Counted from the stretch's first letter, positions 35,301 to 45,135 are shown. The stretch: DNA of 64,000 nt from Zobellia russellii (GCF_018728565.1 NZ_JACSOI010000007.1:124001-188000); one strand, 5' to 3'. Program-made: numbers and translations. The notes: generated by a model not told the origin, from the letters alone.

Positions 35301-37682
35301 ATGAATTTGAAAATTACCCGCACATTTTTTGTGTTCGCTTGTATCGTAATGATTTCGGAATGGGGCTTGTCCCAAAACGGAGAAACGGAGATTACCGGTA
35401 CGGTAGTGGAAACAGGAAGTAAACAACCGGTGGCATTTGCCACGGTACTTATAGGGGAAAAGGCTACTCAAAAAGGAATTACCGGCACCACTACTTTAGA
35501 TGATGGTAGTTTTAGTATAAAAACAGATGCTCAGGACTTTTTCGTAGAAATTAGTTTTATCGGCTTTGAGAAGAAGCGTTTTGATAATCTCGTGCCCGCC
35601 AACGGAAAAATTGAGCTGGGTGTGGTTCAGTTAAATCAAGACGCCCAACAACTTTCCGAAGTGGTAGTGGAGGGCGAGGTTTCTAGAACACAGTTTAAGT
35701 TGGATAAACGTGTATTCAACGTAGGTAAGGATATTAGTAGTACCGGGGCAAGCGCTTTAGAAGTGCTGAATAACGTGCCTTCTGTAAACGTAAACATAGA
35801 AGGCCAAATTAGCTTGCGCGGTAGCCAAGGTGTGCAAGTTTTAATTAACGGTAAACCTTCAATTCTTACGGGAGAAGGCGGGAATGCCTTGGGTACGATT
35901 ACTTCGGATATGATAGAAAGGGTAGAGGTCATTACCAACCCATCCGCAAAATATGATGCAGAGGGTACATCCGGAATTATCAACATCGTCATAAAGAAAG
36001 AAGAACGCGAGGGGCTTAATGGCTCTATTAGCTTAAATACAGGTTCGCCGGACAATCATAGTTTTGGATTAAGTCTCAATCGCCGCACGGAACGTTTTAA
36101 TTTGTTCAGTCAGTTGGGTGCAGGATATAGGGAGTTACCTAACGATGTAGAGAATATTAACCGGAATTTGGTTGACGGTACAGCTATTTCTTCAGTAGGT
36201 GAGGAGTTTAGAAACGAGGAGTTTTATAATGTTATCCTTGGTACGGATTATTACATTAACGAGAATAATGTAGTAACGCTTTCGGGGAATTTTGCCTATG
36301 AAATAGAGGACCAGCCATCCAATACAAATTTTAAGTCATCTGATGCCGGCAACCAATTGGTCTCCGAATGGGAACGTACAGAAACCACCGAAGCTACCAA
36401 CCCTAAATATCAATATGAACTTCAATATAAAAGCGACTTTAAGGATCATGAAGATCATGACCTTTTATTCAGTGCTTTGGGTAATTTTTTCGGAAAAGAC
36501 CAGTCTTCGGATTTTGAAGATGTTACTATTTCTGGAGAGGATAATGATGCCTTGCAGCGCACACGTACAGAGTTTAAGGAGGCCGAGTATACTTTTAAGT
36601 TAGATTACACCCGTCCGTTCAATGAAGAATGGACTATGGAAGCGGGTGGTCAATATGTTATGAACGATGTAAGTAATGATTATGAAGTAGATGATTTTGT
36701 GAACGGAGATTACCAATCCAATCCTGATTTGACCAACGTTTTTGAGTATGATCAAAAGGTGTTGGCAGCGTACGGTACTGCCGCATATGAGGGTGGAAAA
36801 TGGGGTGTTAAAGCTGGTGTTAGGGCAGAGCAGACCAACCTGAATACGTTGTTGAAAAACACCAACGAAAGAAACGAACAGAATTACACCAACCTTTTTC
36901 CAAGTGCACATACTTCTTACAAGTTTAACGATAAGATTTCTATGCAGGCGGGATACTCAAGAAGGGTGTATAGACCGGGCCTGTGGGATTTGAACCCTTT
37001 CTTTAATATCAGGAACAATTTTAATATCCGGCAAGGTAACCCGGATCTTCAACCGGAATTTACAGATTCGTATGAAGTGACCAGTATATATGTTTTAGGA
37101 AAAGCCTCGTTGAATTTTAGCATTTACCATCGCTACACTACAGAGGTGATCGAGAGCATTTTTACTTTTGAAGATGACGTAAAAATCAGTAAACCGGAGA
37201 ACATAGGGACCAATAAAGCCACAGGTCTTGAGTTCAATGGAAAGTATAGTCCGGCTAAATGGTTTACCGTTACTACAGACTTAAACTATAACAAGTTTGT
37301 TAGGGACGGCAGTCTGGGTACTCAGGTGTTCGATTTTGATGCGGATAGGTGGTCCGCTAAGCTTATGACCAAAATTAAACTGCCTGCAGATGTTGATTTT
37401 GAGACAACGGGCAATTATCAAAGTAGTTATGAAACAGTGCAGGGAAAGACCAGCGAAAACGTATTCTTGGATCTTGGAGCGCGTAAGAAAATTTTAAAGG
37501 GTAAGGGAGTCGTAAATTTAGGCATCAGGGATTTATTTGCTTCACGTATAGAAGAGTCCGAAACTTTTCAGGAAACTTTTTCAAGTTATAACCGGAGACA
37601 AAGAGGTAGGTTTATTACATTTGGCTTTAGCTATGGCTTTGGTAAAGGAGAGGCCATGGAATATTCTGGAAGACGAAGATAA
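35301..37682 (+). CDS. TonB-dependent receptor / outer-membrane beta-barrel with carboxypeptidase-regulatory-like domain
   Basis: An outer-membrane receptor of 793 residues. In order: signal peptide (cut near GLSQ), a carboxypeptidase-regulatory-like beta domain (about 28-115: EITGTVVETGSKQPVAFATVLI), a plug domain (VLNNVPSVNVNIEGQISLRG, VEVITNPSAKYDAEGTSGIINIV), then a beta-barrel of the OMP_b-brl_3 type ending with GFSYGFGKGE. The ligand cannot be read from sequence. The next gene is a PepSY membrane protein, a pairing often seen with iron or metal uptake, and the metal efflux genes lie upstream. It is not of the SusC length. Confidence 0.88.
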   Translation: MNLKITRTFFVFACIVMISEWGLSQNGETEITGTVVETGSKQPVAFATVLIGEKATQKGITGTTTLDDGSFSIKTDAQDFFVEISFIGFEKKRFDNLVPANGKIELGVVQLNQDAQQLSEVVVEGEVSRTQFKLDKRVFNVGKDISSTGASALEVLNNVPSVNVNIEGQISLRGSQGVQVLINGKPSILTGEGGNALGTITSDMIERVEVITNPSAKYDAEGTSGIINIVIKKEEREGLNGSISLNTGSPDNHSFGLSLNRRTERFNLFSQLGAGYRELPNDVENINRNLVDGTAISSVGEEFRNEEFYNVILGTDYYINENNVVTLSGNFAYEIEDQPSNTNFKSSDAGNQLVSEWERTETTEATNPKYQYELQYKSDFKDHEDHDLLFSALGNFFGKDQSSDFEDVTISGEDNDALQRTRTEFKEAEYTFKLDYTRPFNEEWTMEAGGQYVMNDVSNDYEVDDFVNGDYQSNPDLTNVFEYDQKVLAAYGTAAYEGGKWGVKAGVRAEQTNLNTLLKNTNERNEQNYTNLFPSAHTSYKFNDKISMQAGYSRRVYRPGLWDLNPFFNIRNNFNIRQGNPDLQPEFTDSYEVTSIYVLGKASLNFSIYHRYTTEVIESIFTFEDDVKISKPENIGTNKATGLEFNGKYSPAKWFTVTTDLNYNKFVRDGSLGTQVFDFDADRWSAKLMTKIKLPADVDFETTGNYQSSYETVQGKTSENVFLDLGARKKILKGKGVVNLGIRDLFASRIEESETFQETFSSYNRRQRGRFITFGFSYGFGKGEAMEYSGRRR

Positions 37683-37703
37683 ATCAACTAACTACTTTTA
37701 AAA

Positions 37704-38213
37704 ATGGGAAGAAAAACTGAAGAAAAAATGCGTACCTATCACAGATACCTAGGCTTTTTCCTAGCGGGTATAATGGCCATGTATGCAATTAGCGGTATTG
37801 TGTTAATTTATAGAAATACCGATTTTCTTAAGAAAGAAGTAGCTGTTGAGAAGACTATAAAGCCAAATATAAAGGCCAATGAAGTAGGTAAGGCTCTAAA
37901 AATAAAGCATTTTAAACTTCAAAAAGAAGAAGGTAATATGGTTCATTTTGAAGGAGGTACGTACGATAGTAAAACCGGGGTGGCCAATTATACCGAAAAA
38001 AAATTACCCTTCGTTTTAGACAAGATGACCAAAATACACAAGGCAACTTCTAGCCAGCCTTTATATTTTCTAAATATCTTCTTTGGGGCTGCGTTATTGT
38101 TTTTTGTGGTATCCGCTTTTTGGATGTTTCGCCCTAGTGCACCCATATTTAAGAAGGGCATTTACTTTGCTCTTGGCGGTCTGGTGCTTACCCTTATTTT
38201 GCTCTTTGTTTAA
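37704..38213 (+). CDS. PepSY-associated membrane protein
   Basis: A 169-residue protein resembling a small PepSY-TM protein. The N-terminus MRTYHRYLGFFLAGIMAMYAI is the usual first helix with the conserved His/Arg/Tyr start. A small periplasmic PepSY-like region follows (about 50-110), then two more helices near the C-terminus. Larger relatives accompany siderophore receptors and some are ferric reductases. Here the role is unproven. It is 21 bp after the receptor and shares its transcript. Its TAA is immediately followed by the stop of the convergent response regulator, with no base between. Confidence 0.75.
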   Translation: MGRKTEEKMRTYHRYLGFFLAGIMAMYAISGIVLIYRNTDFLKKEVAVEKTIKPNIKANEVGKALKIKHFKLQKEEGNMVHFEGGTYDSKTGVANYTEKKLPFVLDKMTKIHKATSSQPLYFLNIFFGAALLFFVVSAFWMFRPSAPIFKKGIYFALGGLVLTLILLFV

Positions 38214-38858
38214 TCAAGAATCCAGGAGTCCAATTTTAATGGCGTGTTTGGTGAGCCCGGCTAAATTTTTCACTTCTAATTTAGAAATGAGATTTTTGCG
38301 GTAGCTCTCTATGGTGTGTTTGCTCAGGAATAGTTCGTCCGCAATTTCTTGAGTGGTATATTCATTGGCAATGAGTTTTAGCACTTCCTTTTCACGGTCC
38401 GTAAGGTGAACCTCCTCCTGTTTTTTGTTTTCGAACATAGCATCCGTGTAGGCGCGTTTAATTTCTTGAGAGAAATACTTTTCGCCCTTTACTATGGTTC
38501 GCATAGCGGTTAGGAGCTCATCTTTTTCGGCGTTTTTTGGAACATAACCGTCTACATTGTTTTGGATGAGTTTCTCGATCATACCACCATCAATATGCAT
38601 ACTTACGATCAATGTCTTTAAGGTGGGGTACTTTTCTTTAACGGTACGGTTAAGTTCAATACCGTCCATTTCGGGCATGCTGAGGTCGGTAATCAAAAGA
38701 TGAAGGTCTTTTGTACCGTTAATATCCAGATATTTGATGACCTGTGCCCCGTTTTTGGCCGTTGTTGAAACCGAGAATTCCGGAGCGTCGTTCAATATGC
38801 TTAGTAGTCCGTCTATGAACATTTTATGATCATCGGCAATGATGAGGTTATATTTCAT
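38214..38858 (-). CDS. NarL/FixJ-type response regulator
   Basis: A receiver with D9, D10 and the phospho-acceptor Asp58 (LLITDLSMPEMDG), then a LuxR-type helix-turn-helix (LTDREKEVLKLIANEYTTQEIADELFLSKHTIESYRKNLISKL). 214 residues. The start overlaps the end of the histidine kinase gene by 11 bp, so the two form a cognate pair. An inverted repeat before the operon (41359-41382) is a candidate for its own binding site. Target genes may include the adjacent receptor (inference). Confidence 0.93.
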   Translation of the reverse strand: MKYNLIIADDHKMFIDGLLSILNDAPEFSVSTTAKNGAQVIKYLDINGTKDLHLLITDLSMPEMDGIELNRTVKEKYPTLKTLIVSMHIDGGMIEKLIQNNVDGYVPKNAEKDELLTAMRTIVKGEKYFSQEIKRAYTDAMFENKKQEEVHLTDREKEVLKLIANEYTTQEIADELFLSKHTIESYRKNLISKLEVKNLAGLTKHAIKIGLLDS

Positions 38859-40836
38859 GAGATGAGTTTTTTAAAGGGATTTCTATAGAGATTACGCTAC
38901 CCCTATTTTTAGAAGCGTCTATATGGAGCGAACCGTTCAGTTCCTTGATTCTACTGCGAATATTTTGAAAACCTATTCCTTCTTTTATTTCGGAAGCGTC
39001 AAATCCTTTTCCGTTGTCTTCAAAAAGTAAGGATAGCTCTGCGTTAAGTAGGTTTAAATGTATATCTACGGTGCTCGCCTGGGCATGTTTTAACGTATTG
39101 GTCATTAACTCCTGAATGACCTTATAAAGCTCCATTTGAATTTTTTCGTCCAATCCGTTTACATCAATCTCCGGGTGTGGATGAAAACCTATTTTTAATT
39201 TTCCGCTTCTTGAAATTGATGCAATGTACTCTCTGATTAAATCCGAGAAAGCGTGTTGTTTAAATTTCTTGGGAATAAGGGTGTGTGATATATCTCTTAC
39301 CAGTTGATAGGTCTCGTCTAATTGACCGTTTATTTCTTTCCATTTGCTGGACTCCGATGTCATGGTAGATACCTGAAGCTTAATTCCTGCAAGATTTCCG
39401 CCAATACTATCGTGTAGCTCTTGGGCAATTCTTTTTCGTTCTTCATCTTGTCCTTCCATTGAGGCTTTGATCAGGTCCAGTTCTTGCTTTTGTTTTAAGG
39501 ACGCTACTTTCTGAAGGTTTATTTCTTCTTGTTTTTTGGAAAGTTCGCTCTGGGTCTGAATTTTTTGGTAATACACATACAGCAAAGCTATTATGGGAAT
39601 CAATATGATCAGGAAGCCAATTAGAAAGGCATTTTTAATGGTTTTCTGTCGTTCCAGTTCAGCGTTCTTCGCAATTTGTTCCTCCTCTAAAGAAGAAATG
39701 GCCTTTTCCTTTTCTAGGGTTTCGTATTGTATCTCCAGTTCTTTAATAATTTCTCGCTGTTGCTTGCTGTTGATTTGGTCGTTGACACCAAACAGTTGGG
39801 TCATTACGGCATAGGCATTTTTGTAGTCCTCTAATTTGGCAAAACTTCTGGCCTGTATTACTAGAGCTTCTTTTTGGAATTGTAAATTCTCGCGGTCAAT
39901 AGCGTTTATATAGGCGAAACTTAAGGCAATGTTGGCCATTTCATATTTTTCCTCTTTATAGCAGAGCTTGGCCAAGCGTAAAGAGCCTTTAAAATAAATG
40001 GCGGTAAATCCGTTTGTCAAGGCCTGGTTTCGGATGGATTCATAGTCCTGAAATGCCTTTTCATAATTTTCTTGTGCTTCCGCTAATTTGGCGAGTTCTA
40101 ACTTTACGGTAAGTTCCTTTTCAAAATTTTTAAAATCTGTAGCCATGCGCAGAGCTTCATCAAACTGAGTTTTGGCCAATTCAAATTCCCCTTTTACCAA
40201 GTGTGCATTACCCATATAAATAATTGCTTGCATGGTCAGGTCCGGAAACGTAGTGCCAAAATCTAAAATAGCTTTGGTGAGTACCTCAAGGGCTTTGTCA
40301 CTTTCTGATTTTATAATATAATTATGGGCAAGACCTATTTTGTTCTTGTACTGAAGCTCATCTGAATTGCAGGCTTCTGCATCTTGCAGGCCTTTAATAT
40401 GCCATTCTATAGATTTGTCCAAGAGACCATTAAAATGGCTGCCAATGCCTAAAAAGTAATGGGCTTTGGCATAATGCAACTGTTTGTTGGTTTTCGGTTT
40501 GTCCCAGTTGCCCAATTCCTTTATATAGAGGTTGCCATAATGTAGGATAGAATCTGTATTTCCTTTTTGGATGTGTAATTCTGCTAGTTGTTCAAATACG
40601 GAGAACCGCTGACTCCCGAAATCGGCATTTTTTAAGGCTTTGTAGTAGGGTTCTAATGATGCCTCCCTGTTATTTGGAATGGTGGAAAACGTAATGCGCT
40701 GTTGCGTATTGGCATCGCTAGAATCTACACTGTGTTTTTGGGCGTAGAGGTTTGGTGTACCACATAAAAGCAGTAGGCCTAATAGGTTTAAAAGGCTTAG
40801 GGCTTTTATGGTGTGAAATTTACGTTTTGTTTTCAG
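38848..40836 (-). CDS. Sensor histidine kinase (HisKA_3) with periplasmic TPR domain; start codon unclear
   Basis: In order: signal peptide, TPR-like helical repeats (about 70-395), one membrane helix (about 402-424), coiled coil, HisKA_3 with phospho-acceptor His475 (ELHDSIGG), and an ATPase domain (ELMTNTLKHAQ, DNGKGFD, GIGFQNIRSRI). It phosphorylates the downstream regulator, which it overlaps by 11 bp. The first ATG/GTG/TTG in frame is the TTG at 40515, which would lose about 107 residues. The frame upstream is open and codes for KTKRKFHTIK, a hydrophobic core and PNLYAQ, a convincing signal peptide. The likely start is CTG at 40836 or ATA at 40842, 4-10 bp after the upstream stop. A lost start codon is also possible. 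Confidence 0.85.
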   Translation of the reverse strand: MKTKRKFHTIKALSLLNLLGLLLLCGTPNLYAQKHSVDSSDANTQQRITFSTIPNNREASLEPYYKALKNADFGSQRFSVFEQLAELHIQKGNTDSILHYGNLYIKELGNWDKPKTNKQLHYAKAHYFLGIGSHFNGLLDKSIEWHIKGLQDAEACNSDELQYKNKIGLAHNYIIKSESDKALEVLTKAILDFGTTFPDLTMQAIIYMGNAHLVKGEFELAKTQFDEALRMATDFKNFEKELTVKLELAKLAEAQENYEKAFQDYESIRNQALTNGFTAIYFKGSLRLAKLCYKEEKYEMANIALSFAYINAIDRENLQFQKEALVIQARSFAKLEDYKNAYAVMTQLFGVNDQINSKQQREIIKELEIQYETLEKEKAISSLEEEQIAKNAELERQKTIKNAFLIGFLIILIPIIALLYVYYQKIQTQSELSKKQEEINLQKVASLKQKQELDLIKASMEGQDEERKRIAQELHDSIGGNLAGIKLQVSTMTSESSKWKEINGQLDETYQLVRDISHTLIPKKFKQHAFSDLIREYIASISRSGKLKIGFHPHPEIDVNGLDEKIQMELYKVIQELMTNTLKHAQASTVDIHLNLLNAELSLLFEDNGKGFDASEIKEGIGFQNIRSRIKELNGSLHIDASKNRGSVISIEIPLKNSSHEI

Positions 40837-40846
40837 TGGTATGGTT

Positions 40847-41341
40847 TTATCCTGGTAGGTTAATCCGTTTTAAATCGTTTCCTTCCAATTCAACAACTTT
40901 TTTCTCTATATATTTTATGAGGTCAGGGCAATTGGTTTGGTAATCATCGCAAATTACGGTTTTTGATTTTCCGTTGGAGGTCAGGGTAACAATAAGTTGA
41001 CTGTTACATGAAGTTTCTGAACCGTAATGGGGCTTTAGGTCCCAAAAGCCTTTTGCCTCTATTTTTTTGAAAAAACCTAAGGTTTGCAACGTATCTAAAA
41101 AGCTTTGGCTGTTTTTATTATAGGTAGCGGTTTCAAAATTGGACGAAATTCCCGGAATGTGGGAAATTTTATTTTTTACAATTTTGAACGAATCAAAATG
41201 AAACGCACCCCTTTGGACCAACAAAGAATAATGATTGGTATGCTCCAAGTTGGAAAGCTGGTCTCTTTTTTGGGATTTATTGTTGCAATAGATAGCTACG
41301 GATAGACAGACGAAAAGCAATTTTGGATAAATGTATTTCAT
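40847..41341 (-). CDS. Small exported protein of unknown function, first gene of a two-component operon
   Basis: A 164-residue protein with an N-terminal hydrophobic signal (MKYIYPKLLFVCLSVAIYC). A Cys at 19 follows a weak lipobox (AIYC), so it may be a lipoprotein. The mature part has no domain I recognise. Three further Cys residues (SCNS, VICDD, TNCPD) could form a disulfide. Its stop lies about 10 bp before the histidine kinase coding region, so it is co-transcribed with the kinase and regulator and may be a sensor partner (inference). Confidence 0.7.
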   Translation of the reverse strand: MKYIYPKLLFVCLSVAIYCNNKSQKRDQLSNLEHTNHYSLLVQRGAFHFDSFKIVKNKISHIPGISSNFETATYNKNSQSFLDTLQTLGFFKKIEAKGFWDLKPHYGSETSCNSQLIVTLTSNGKSKTVICDDYQTNCPDLIKYIEKKVVELEGNDLKRINLPG

Positions 41342-41358
41342 TGTTCAGGTTCTTGGTT

Positions 41359-41382
41359 GGTACAAATTTCATGGTTTGTACC
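41359..41382. promoter_or_regulatory. Inverted repeat upstream of the two-component operon
   Basis: GGTACAAA (41359-41366) and TTTGTACC (41375-41382) form a perfect 8-bp inverted repeat with an 8-bp spacer, 18 bp before the first ATG of the operon. It is a possible site for the NarL-type regulator encoded in the operon. Confidence 0.5.
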
Positions 41383-41412
41383 TCTAAGAACTATACCCGT
41401 AACAGTGAAATA

Positions 41413-41435
41413 ATACCCCCTGAAAACGGGGGTAT
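41413..41435 (-). terminator. Terminator-like hairpin after ypdA
   Basis: ATACCCCC (41413-41420) pairs with GGGGGTAT (41428-41435) across a 7-nt loop, 8 bp after the ypdA stop. The T tract on the minus strand is weak (TATTATTTC). Confidence 0.6.
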
Positions 41436-41442
41436 GTAAATT

Positions 41443-42423
41443 TTAAACTTTGCTAACCTCTTTTTCTTTAAGAATGGATGCGATAATTATTTTAGCATGT
41501 ATCCTTGAATTTTCTATGAACCATTTATGGGTTTCCATACCACCACAGATTACACCGGCCAAAAAAATTCCCGATACATTGGTTTCCATAGTTTCAGGGT
41601 CATATTGCGGCAATTTTTTATCATCGTCAGAGAGTGCAATTCCCATCTGGGTCAAGAAATTAAAATTGGGCATATAGCCGGTTAAAGCTAGAACAAAGTC
41701 ATTATCTAGTGTTATGGCACCTTTTGGGGTATCAACAACAATTTCATTCTGGCGCACTTCTTTTAGCGTAGAATTGTAATACGCTTTTATGCTGCCTTCT
41801 TCTATGCGGTTTATAATATCCGGTCTCACCCAATATTTTACCCGAGGCCCTACTTCATCTCCTCTTATCACCAAAGTTACTTCAGCACCTTTTCGCCAGC
41901 ACTCCAAAGCAGCGTCAATAGCAGAATTACTGGCGCCTACAACGGCCAGTTTTTGACTGGCGTAAAAATGTGGATCGTCATAGTAATGTGCTATTTTAGG
42001 AAGGTCCTCGCCAGGTATATTAAGCTTATTTGGTAAATCATAAAAACCTGTGGCCACGATTACCTTGTCCGCTGTATAGCTATTCTTGTTAGATGCTATT
42101 GAAAAACCATTTTCAGTCTTTTCAACCTTATCTACCTTTTCAAAAAGCCTAATATTAAGCTCGTTAGAAGTAACGATTCTCCTATAGTATTCTAGGGCTT
42201 CGTTACGTTTGGGTTTTGCTTCGGTGCTTATAAAAGGAATGTTGTCTATTTCCAATTTTTCCGAAGAAGAAAAGAACTGCATGTTCTGCGGATAATTAAA
42301 AAGGGAATTTACAATAGGCCCCTTTTCCAAAATAACATAGCTCAATCCTTTTTTCTTGGCTTCAAGTCCACATGCAATTCCAATAGGTCCTCCTCCTATA
42401 ATTACAACTCGAAAATGCTCCAT
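41443..42423 (-). CDS. ypdA: YpdA family putative bacillithiol disulfide reductase
   Basis: A flavoprotein with two Rossmann motifs: FAD-binding VIIGGGPIGIACGLEA at the N-terminus and NAD(P)H-binding VVGASNSAIDAALE near 160. The family stretch YPQNMQFFSSSEKLEI follows the first. Relatives in Bacillus and Staphylococcus reduce oxidised bacillithiol, so this points to bacillithiol use here. 326 residues. The start lies 22 bp inside the 3' end of rpe on the same strand, so the two are co-transcribed. It ends before a hairpin. Confidence 0.88.
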   Translation of the reverse strand: MEHFRVVIIGGGPIGIACGLEAKKKGLSYVILEKGPIVNSLFNYPQNMQFFSSSEKLEIDNIPFISTEAKPKRNEALEYYRRIVTSNELNIRLFEKVDKVEKTENGFSIASNKNSYTADKVIVATGFYDLPNKLNIPGEDLPKIAHYYDDPHFYASQKLAVVGASNSAIDAALECWRKGAEVTLVIRGDEVGPRVKYWVRPDIINRIEEGSIKAYYNSTLKEVRQNEIVVDTPKGAITLDNDFVLALTGYMPNFNFLTQMGIALSDDDKKLPQYDPETMETNVSGIFLAGVICGGMETHKWFIENSRIHAKIIIASILKEKEVSKV

Positions 42424-43082
42424 CTATCGGTAGATTTTTTAAGTTCTTGAATTGTTTTTATTGGGTCTTCGGTCTTAAAAATAAAGCTGCCCGCAACTAA
42501 AATATCGGCACCGGCCTTGATCAGGGCTTTGGCATTTTTAGAATTTACCCCGCCATCAACCTCTATTAATGTAGAAGCATCGGACTCTTTTATCAATTCC
42601 TTAAGGTTGTAAACTTTCTCGTAAGTATTCTCAATAAAGCTTTGTCCGCCAAAACCAGGGTTTACACTCATGATAAGGGCAATGTCTATATCCTTGATAA
42701 CATTTTTGAGCAGGTTAACATTGGTATGTGGGTTTAAAGCAACTCCGGCTTTCATGCCCTCAGCCTTGATGGCCTGTATAGTTCTGTGTAAATGTGTGCA
42801 GGCTTCATAATGAACGGTTAGATGTGTGGCACCCAACTCCGCAAAAGTTTTGATATAACGGTCAGGGTCAACAATCATTAAATGCACATCCAATGGTTTT
42901 GTAGCGTGCTCGGCAATAGTTTTGACCACAGGCATACCGTACGATATATTGGGTACAAAAACACCATCCATTACATCAATATGGTGCCAATCTGCATCAC
43001 TATTGTTAACCATTTCTATATCACGCTGCAAGTTGCCAAAGTCGGCAGCCAAAAGGGACGGTGCAATTTTTGTTTTGCTCAT
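42402..43082 (-). CDS. rpe: Ribulose-phosphate 3-epimerase
   Basis: A pentose phosphate pathway TIM-barrel enzyme that interconverts ribulose 5-phosphate and xylulose 5-phosphate. The metal and catalytic residues sit in APSLLAADF, HIDVMDGVFVPN, HLMI, MSVNPGFGGQSF and EVDGGVN. 226 residues, normal. An exact -7 box lies at 43109-43116. ypdA begins within its last 22 bases. Confidence 0.96.
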   Translation of the reverse strand: MSKTKIAPSLLAADFGNLQRDIEMVNNSDADWHHIDVMDGVFVPNISYGMPVVKTIAEHATKPLDVHLMIVDPDRYIKTFAELGATHLTVHYEACTHLHRTIQAIKAEGMKAGVALNPHTNVNLLKNVIKDIDIALIMSVNPGFGGQSFIENTYEKVYNLKELIKESDASTLIEVDGGVNSKNAKALIKAGADILVAGSFIFKTEDPIKTIQELKKSTDRWSIFEL

Positions 43083-43108
43083 TTTGTGTCAGTTAAATAC
43101 AATTTATA

Positions 43109-43116
43109 CAAAAGTA
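43109..43116 (-). promoter_or_regulatory. -7 box of rpe
   Basis: TACTTTTG on the minus strand matches TAnnTTTG exactly, 26 bp before the rpe ATG. Confidence 0.55.
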
Positions 43117-43179
43117 ATGAATTGTGATTGTACGGGGTAACGCATATGGGCAAAAGACGTCTACTTATAAGAATAGCGG

Positions 43180-44214
<1,035 letters not shown>

Positions 44215-44285
44215 TTATATAGAAACGAGCGGTTACCACCAATTTAAGCGTTTTTTTATAAAAATATAGGCTTTTAACAAGGTCT

Positions 44286-44314
44286 ATTGGGGAATTATGT
44301 TTCGGTTCCCCAAT
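44286..44314 (-). terminator. Hairpin after trmL
   Basis: ATTGGGGAA (44286-44294) pairs with TTCCCCAAT (44306-44314), a 9-bp stem with an 11-nt loop, 11 bp after the trmL stop. There is no T run after it, so it may protect the 3' end rather than terminate. Confidence 0.5.
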
Positions 44315-44325
44315 GAATGTTGGTT

Positions 44326-44778
44326 TTACAGTAAGTGTTTCAACCCTTCATAAACTGCAATACCCACGGCATTGGCCAAATTTAGACTACGTACATGGTT
44401 GCTATAAAGGGGAATTTTATAGATATCATTTTCATACAAGGAGAGTAGGGAAGAGGGCAAACCTACCGACTCTTTGCCAAAAACAAGAAACTGCCCGTCT
44501 TCAAAAGGTATAGACCAATGATTTTCCGCACCATGACTTGAAAATAGTGCCAAATTTTTGTTGCCGTGTTCGGATAAAAAATCTTCAAGACTTTCGTAAA
44601 TACATAAATCTAAATGTTGCCAATAGTCAAGACCGGCCCGTTTTACACGTTTGTCATCCAATTCAAATCCAAAAGGTTTTACAAGATGAAGTGTAGAGCC
44701 CGTTGCCAGCGCAAGTCTGCCAATATTTCCGGTATTGTTGGGTATTTCTGGTTCTACAAGAACAATGTTGAATGGCAT
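44326..44778 (-). CDS. trmL: tRNA (cytidine/uridine-34-2'-O)-methyltransferase TrmL
   Basis: A small SPOUT enzyme (150 residues) that methylates the wobble base ribose of certain tRNA-Leu. It shows VEPEIPNNTGNIGRLAL at the start, RAGLDYW, FGKESVGLP and the knot motif LNLANAVGIAVYE at the end. Eight bases separate it from the VF530 gene upstream, so the two are co-transcribed. Confidence 0.93.
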   Translation of the reverse strand: MPFNIVLVEPEIPNNTGNIGRLALATGSTLHLVKPFGFELDDKRVKRAGLDYWQHLDLCIYESLEDFLSEHGNKNLALFSSHGAENHWSIPFEDGQFLVFGKESVGLPSSLLSLYENDIYKIPLYSNHVRSLNLANAVGIAVYEGLKHLL

Positions 44779-44786
44779 AATCTAAT

Positions 44787-45026
44787 CTATTTGTGAAAAG
44801 ATTTCAAATATAGCTGTTCTACCTTGGTTCTTGCCCATGGTGTACGCCTTAAAAATTTAAGCGAAGATTTGATGGTAGGATTACTTTTAAAACAATTAAT
44901 ATTTATACGGTCTGCCAATTCTTCCCAAGTGTACTTTTCAGTCAACTGTTCCAAAATGTCCACTAATTTTACACCGTGTAACGGGTTGTTAGGTTGGGTG
45001 TTGGGTGTTTTTTTGTCAGATTCCAT
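44787..45026 (-). CDS. VF530 family small DNA-binding-like protein (DUF2132)
   Basis: A 79-residue protein with [48 protein letters not shown] and EQLYL, the full VF530 pattern. Structures in this family are helical and suggested to bind DNA, but no cellular role is established. It is upstream of trmL by 8 bp. Confidence 0.88.
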   Translation of the reverse strand: MESDKKTPNTQPNNPLHGVKLVDILEQLTEKYTWEELADRININCFKSNPTIKSSLKFLRRTPWARTKVEQLYLKSFHK

Positions 45027-45106
45027 AGTAAAGTGTTGCGTACGTTATTTTAAATGAACCCTTTAAATATAGGGGTTTTAAAAGATTTTGAGGGTCTGTT
45101 ATAAAT

Positions 45107-45135
45107 GAAAAAACTCCGGTAATCAGCCGGAGTTT
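45107..45135 (-). terminator. Terminator of rpoD
   Basis: AAACTCCGG (45111-45119) pairs with CCGGAGTTT (45127-45135). On the minus strand it ends in a T run. It lies about 113 bp after the rpoD stop. A second inverted repeat, AACAGT-n8-ACTGTT (45155-45174), lies between. Confidence 0.8.

Noticed and set aside
36343-36603. Plus-strand small frame inside the TonB receptor
   Set aside because: Overlaps a certain gene in another frame with no start signal of its own.
38205-38222. Possible frameshift joining the PepSY gene and the regulator
   Set aside because: The genes are on opposite strands and both end in proper stop codons; they simply abut.
40513-40515. TTG as the real start of the histidine kinase
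   Set aside because: It falls within continuous TPR-like coding sequence and would drop a clear signal peptide, leaving the sensor domain without an export signal.
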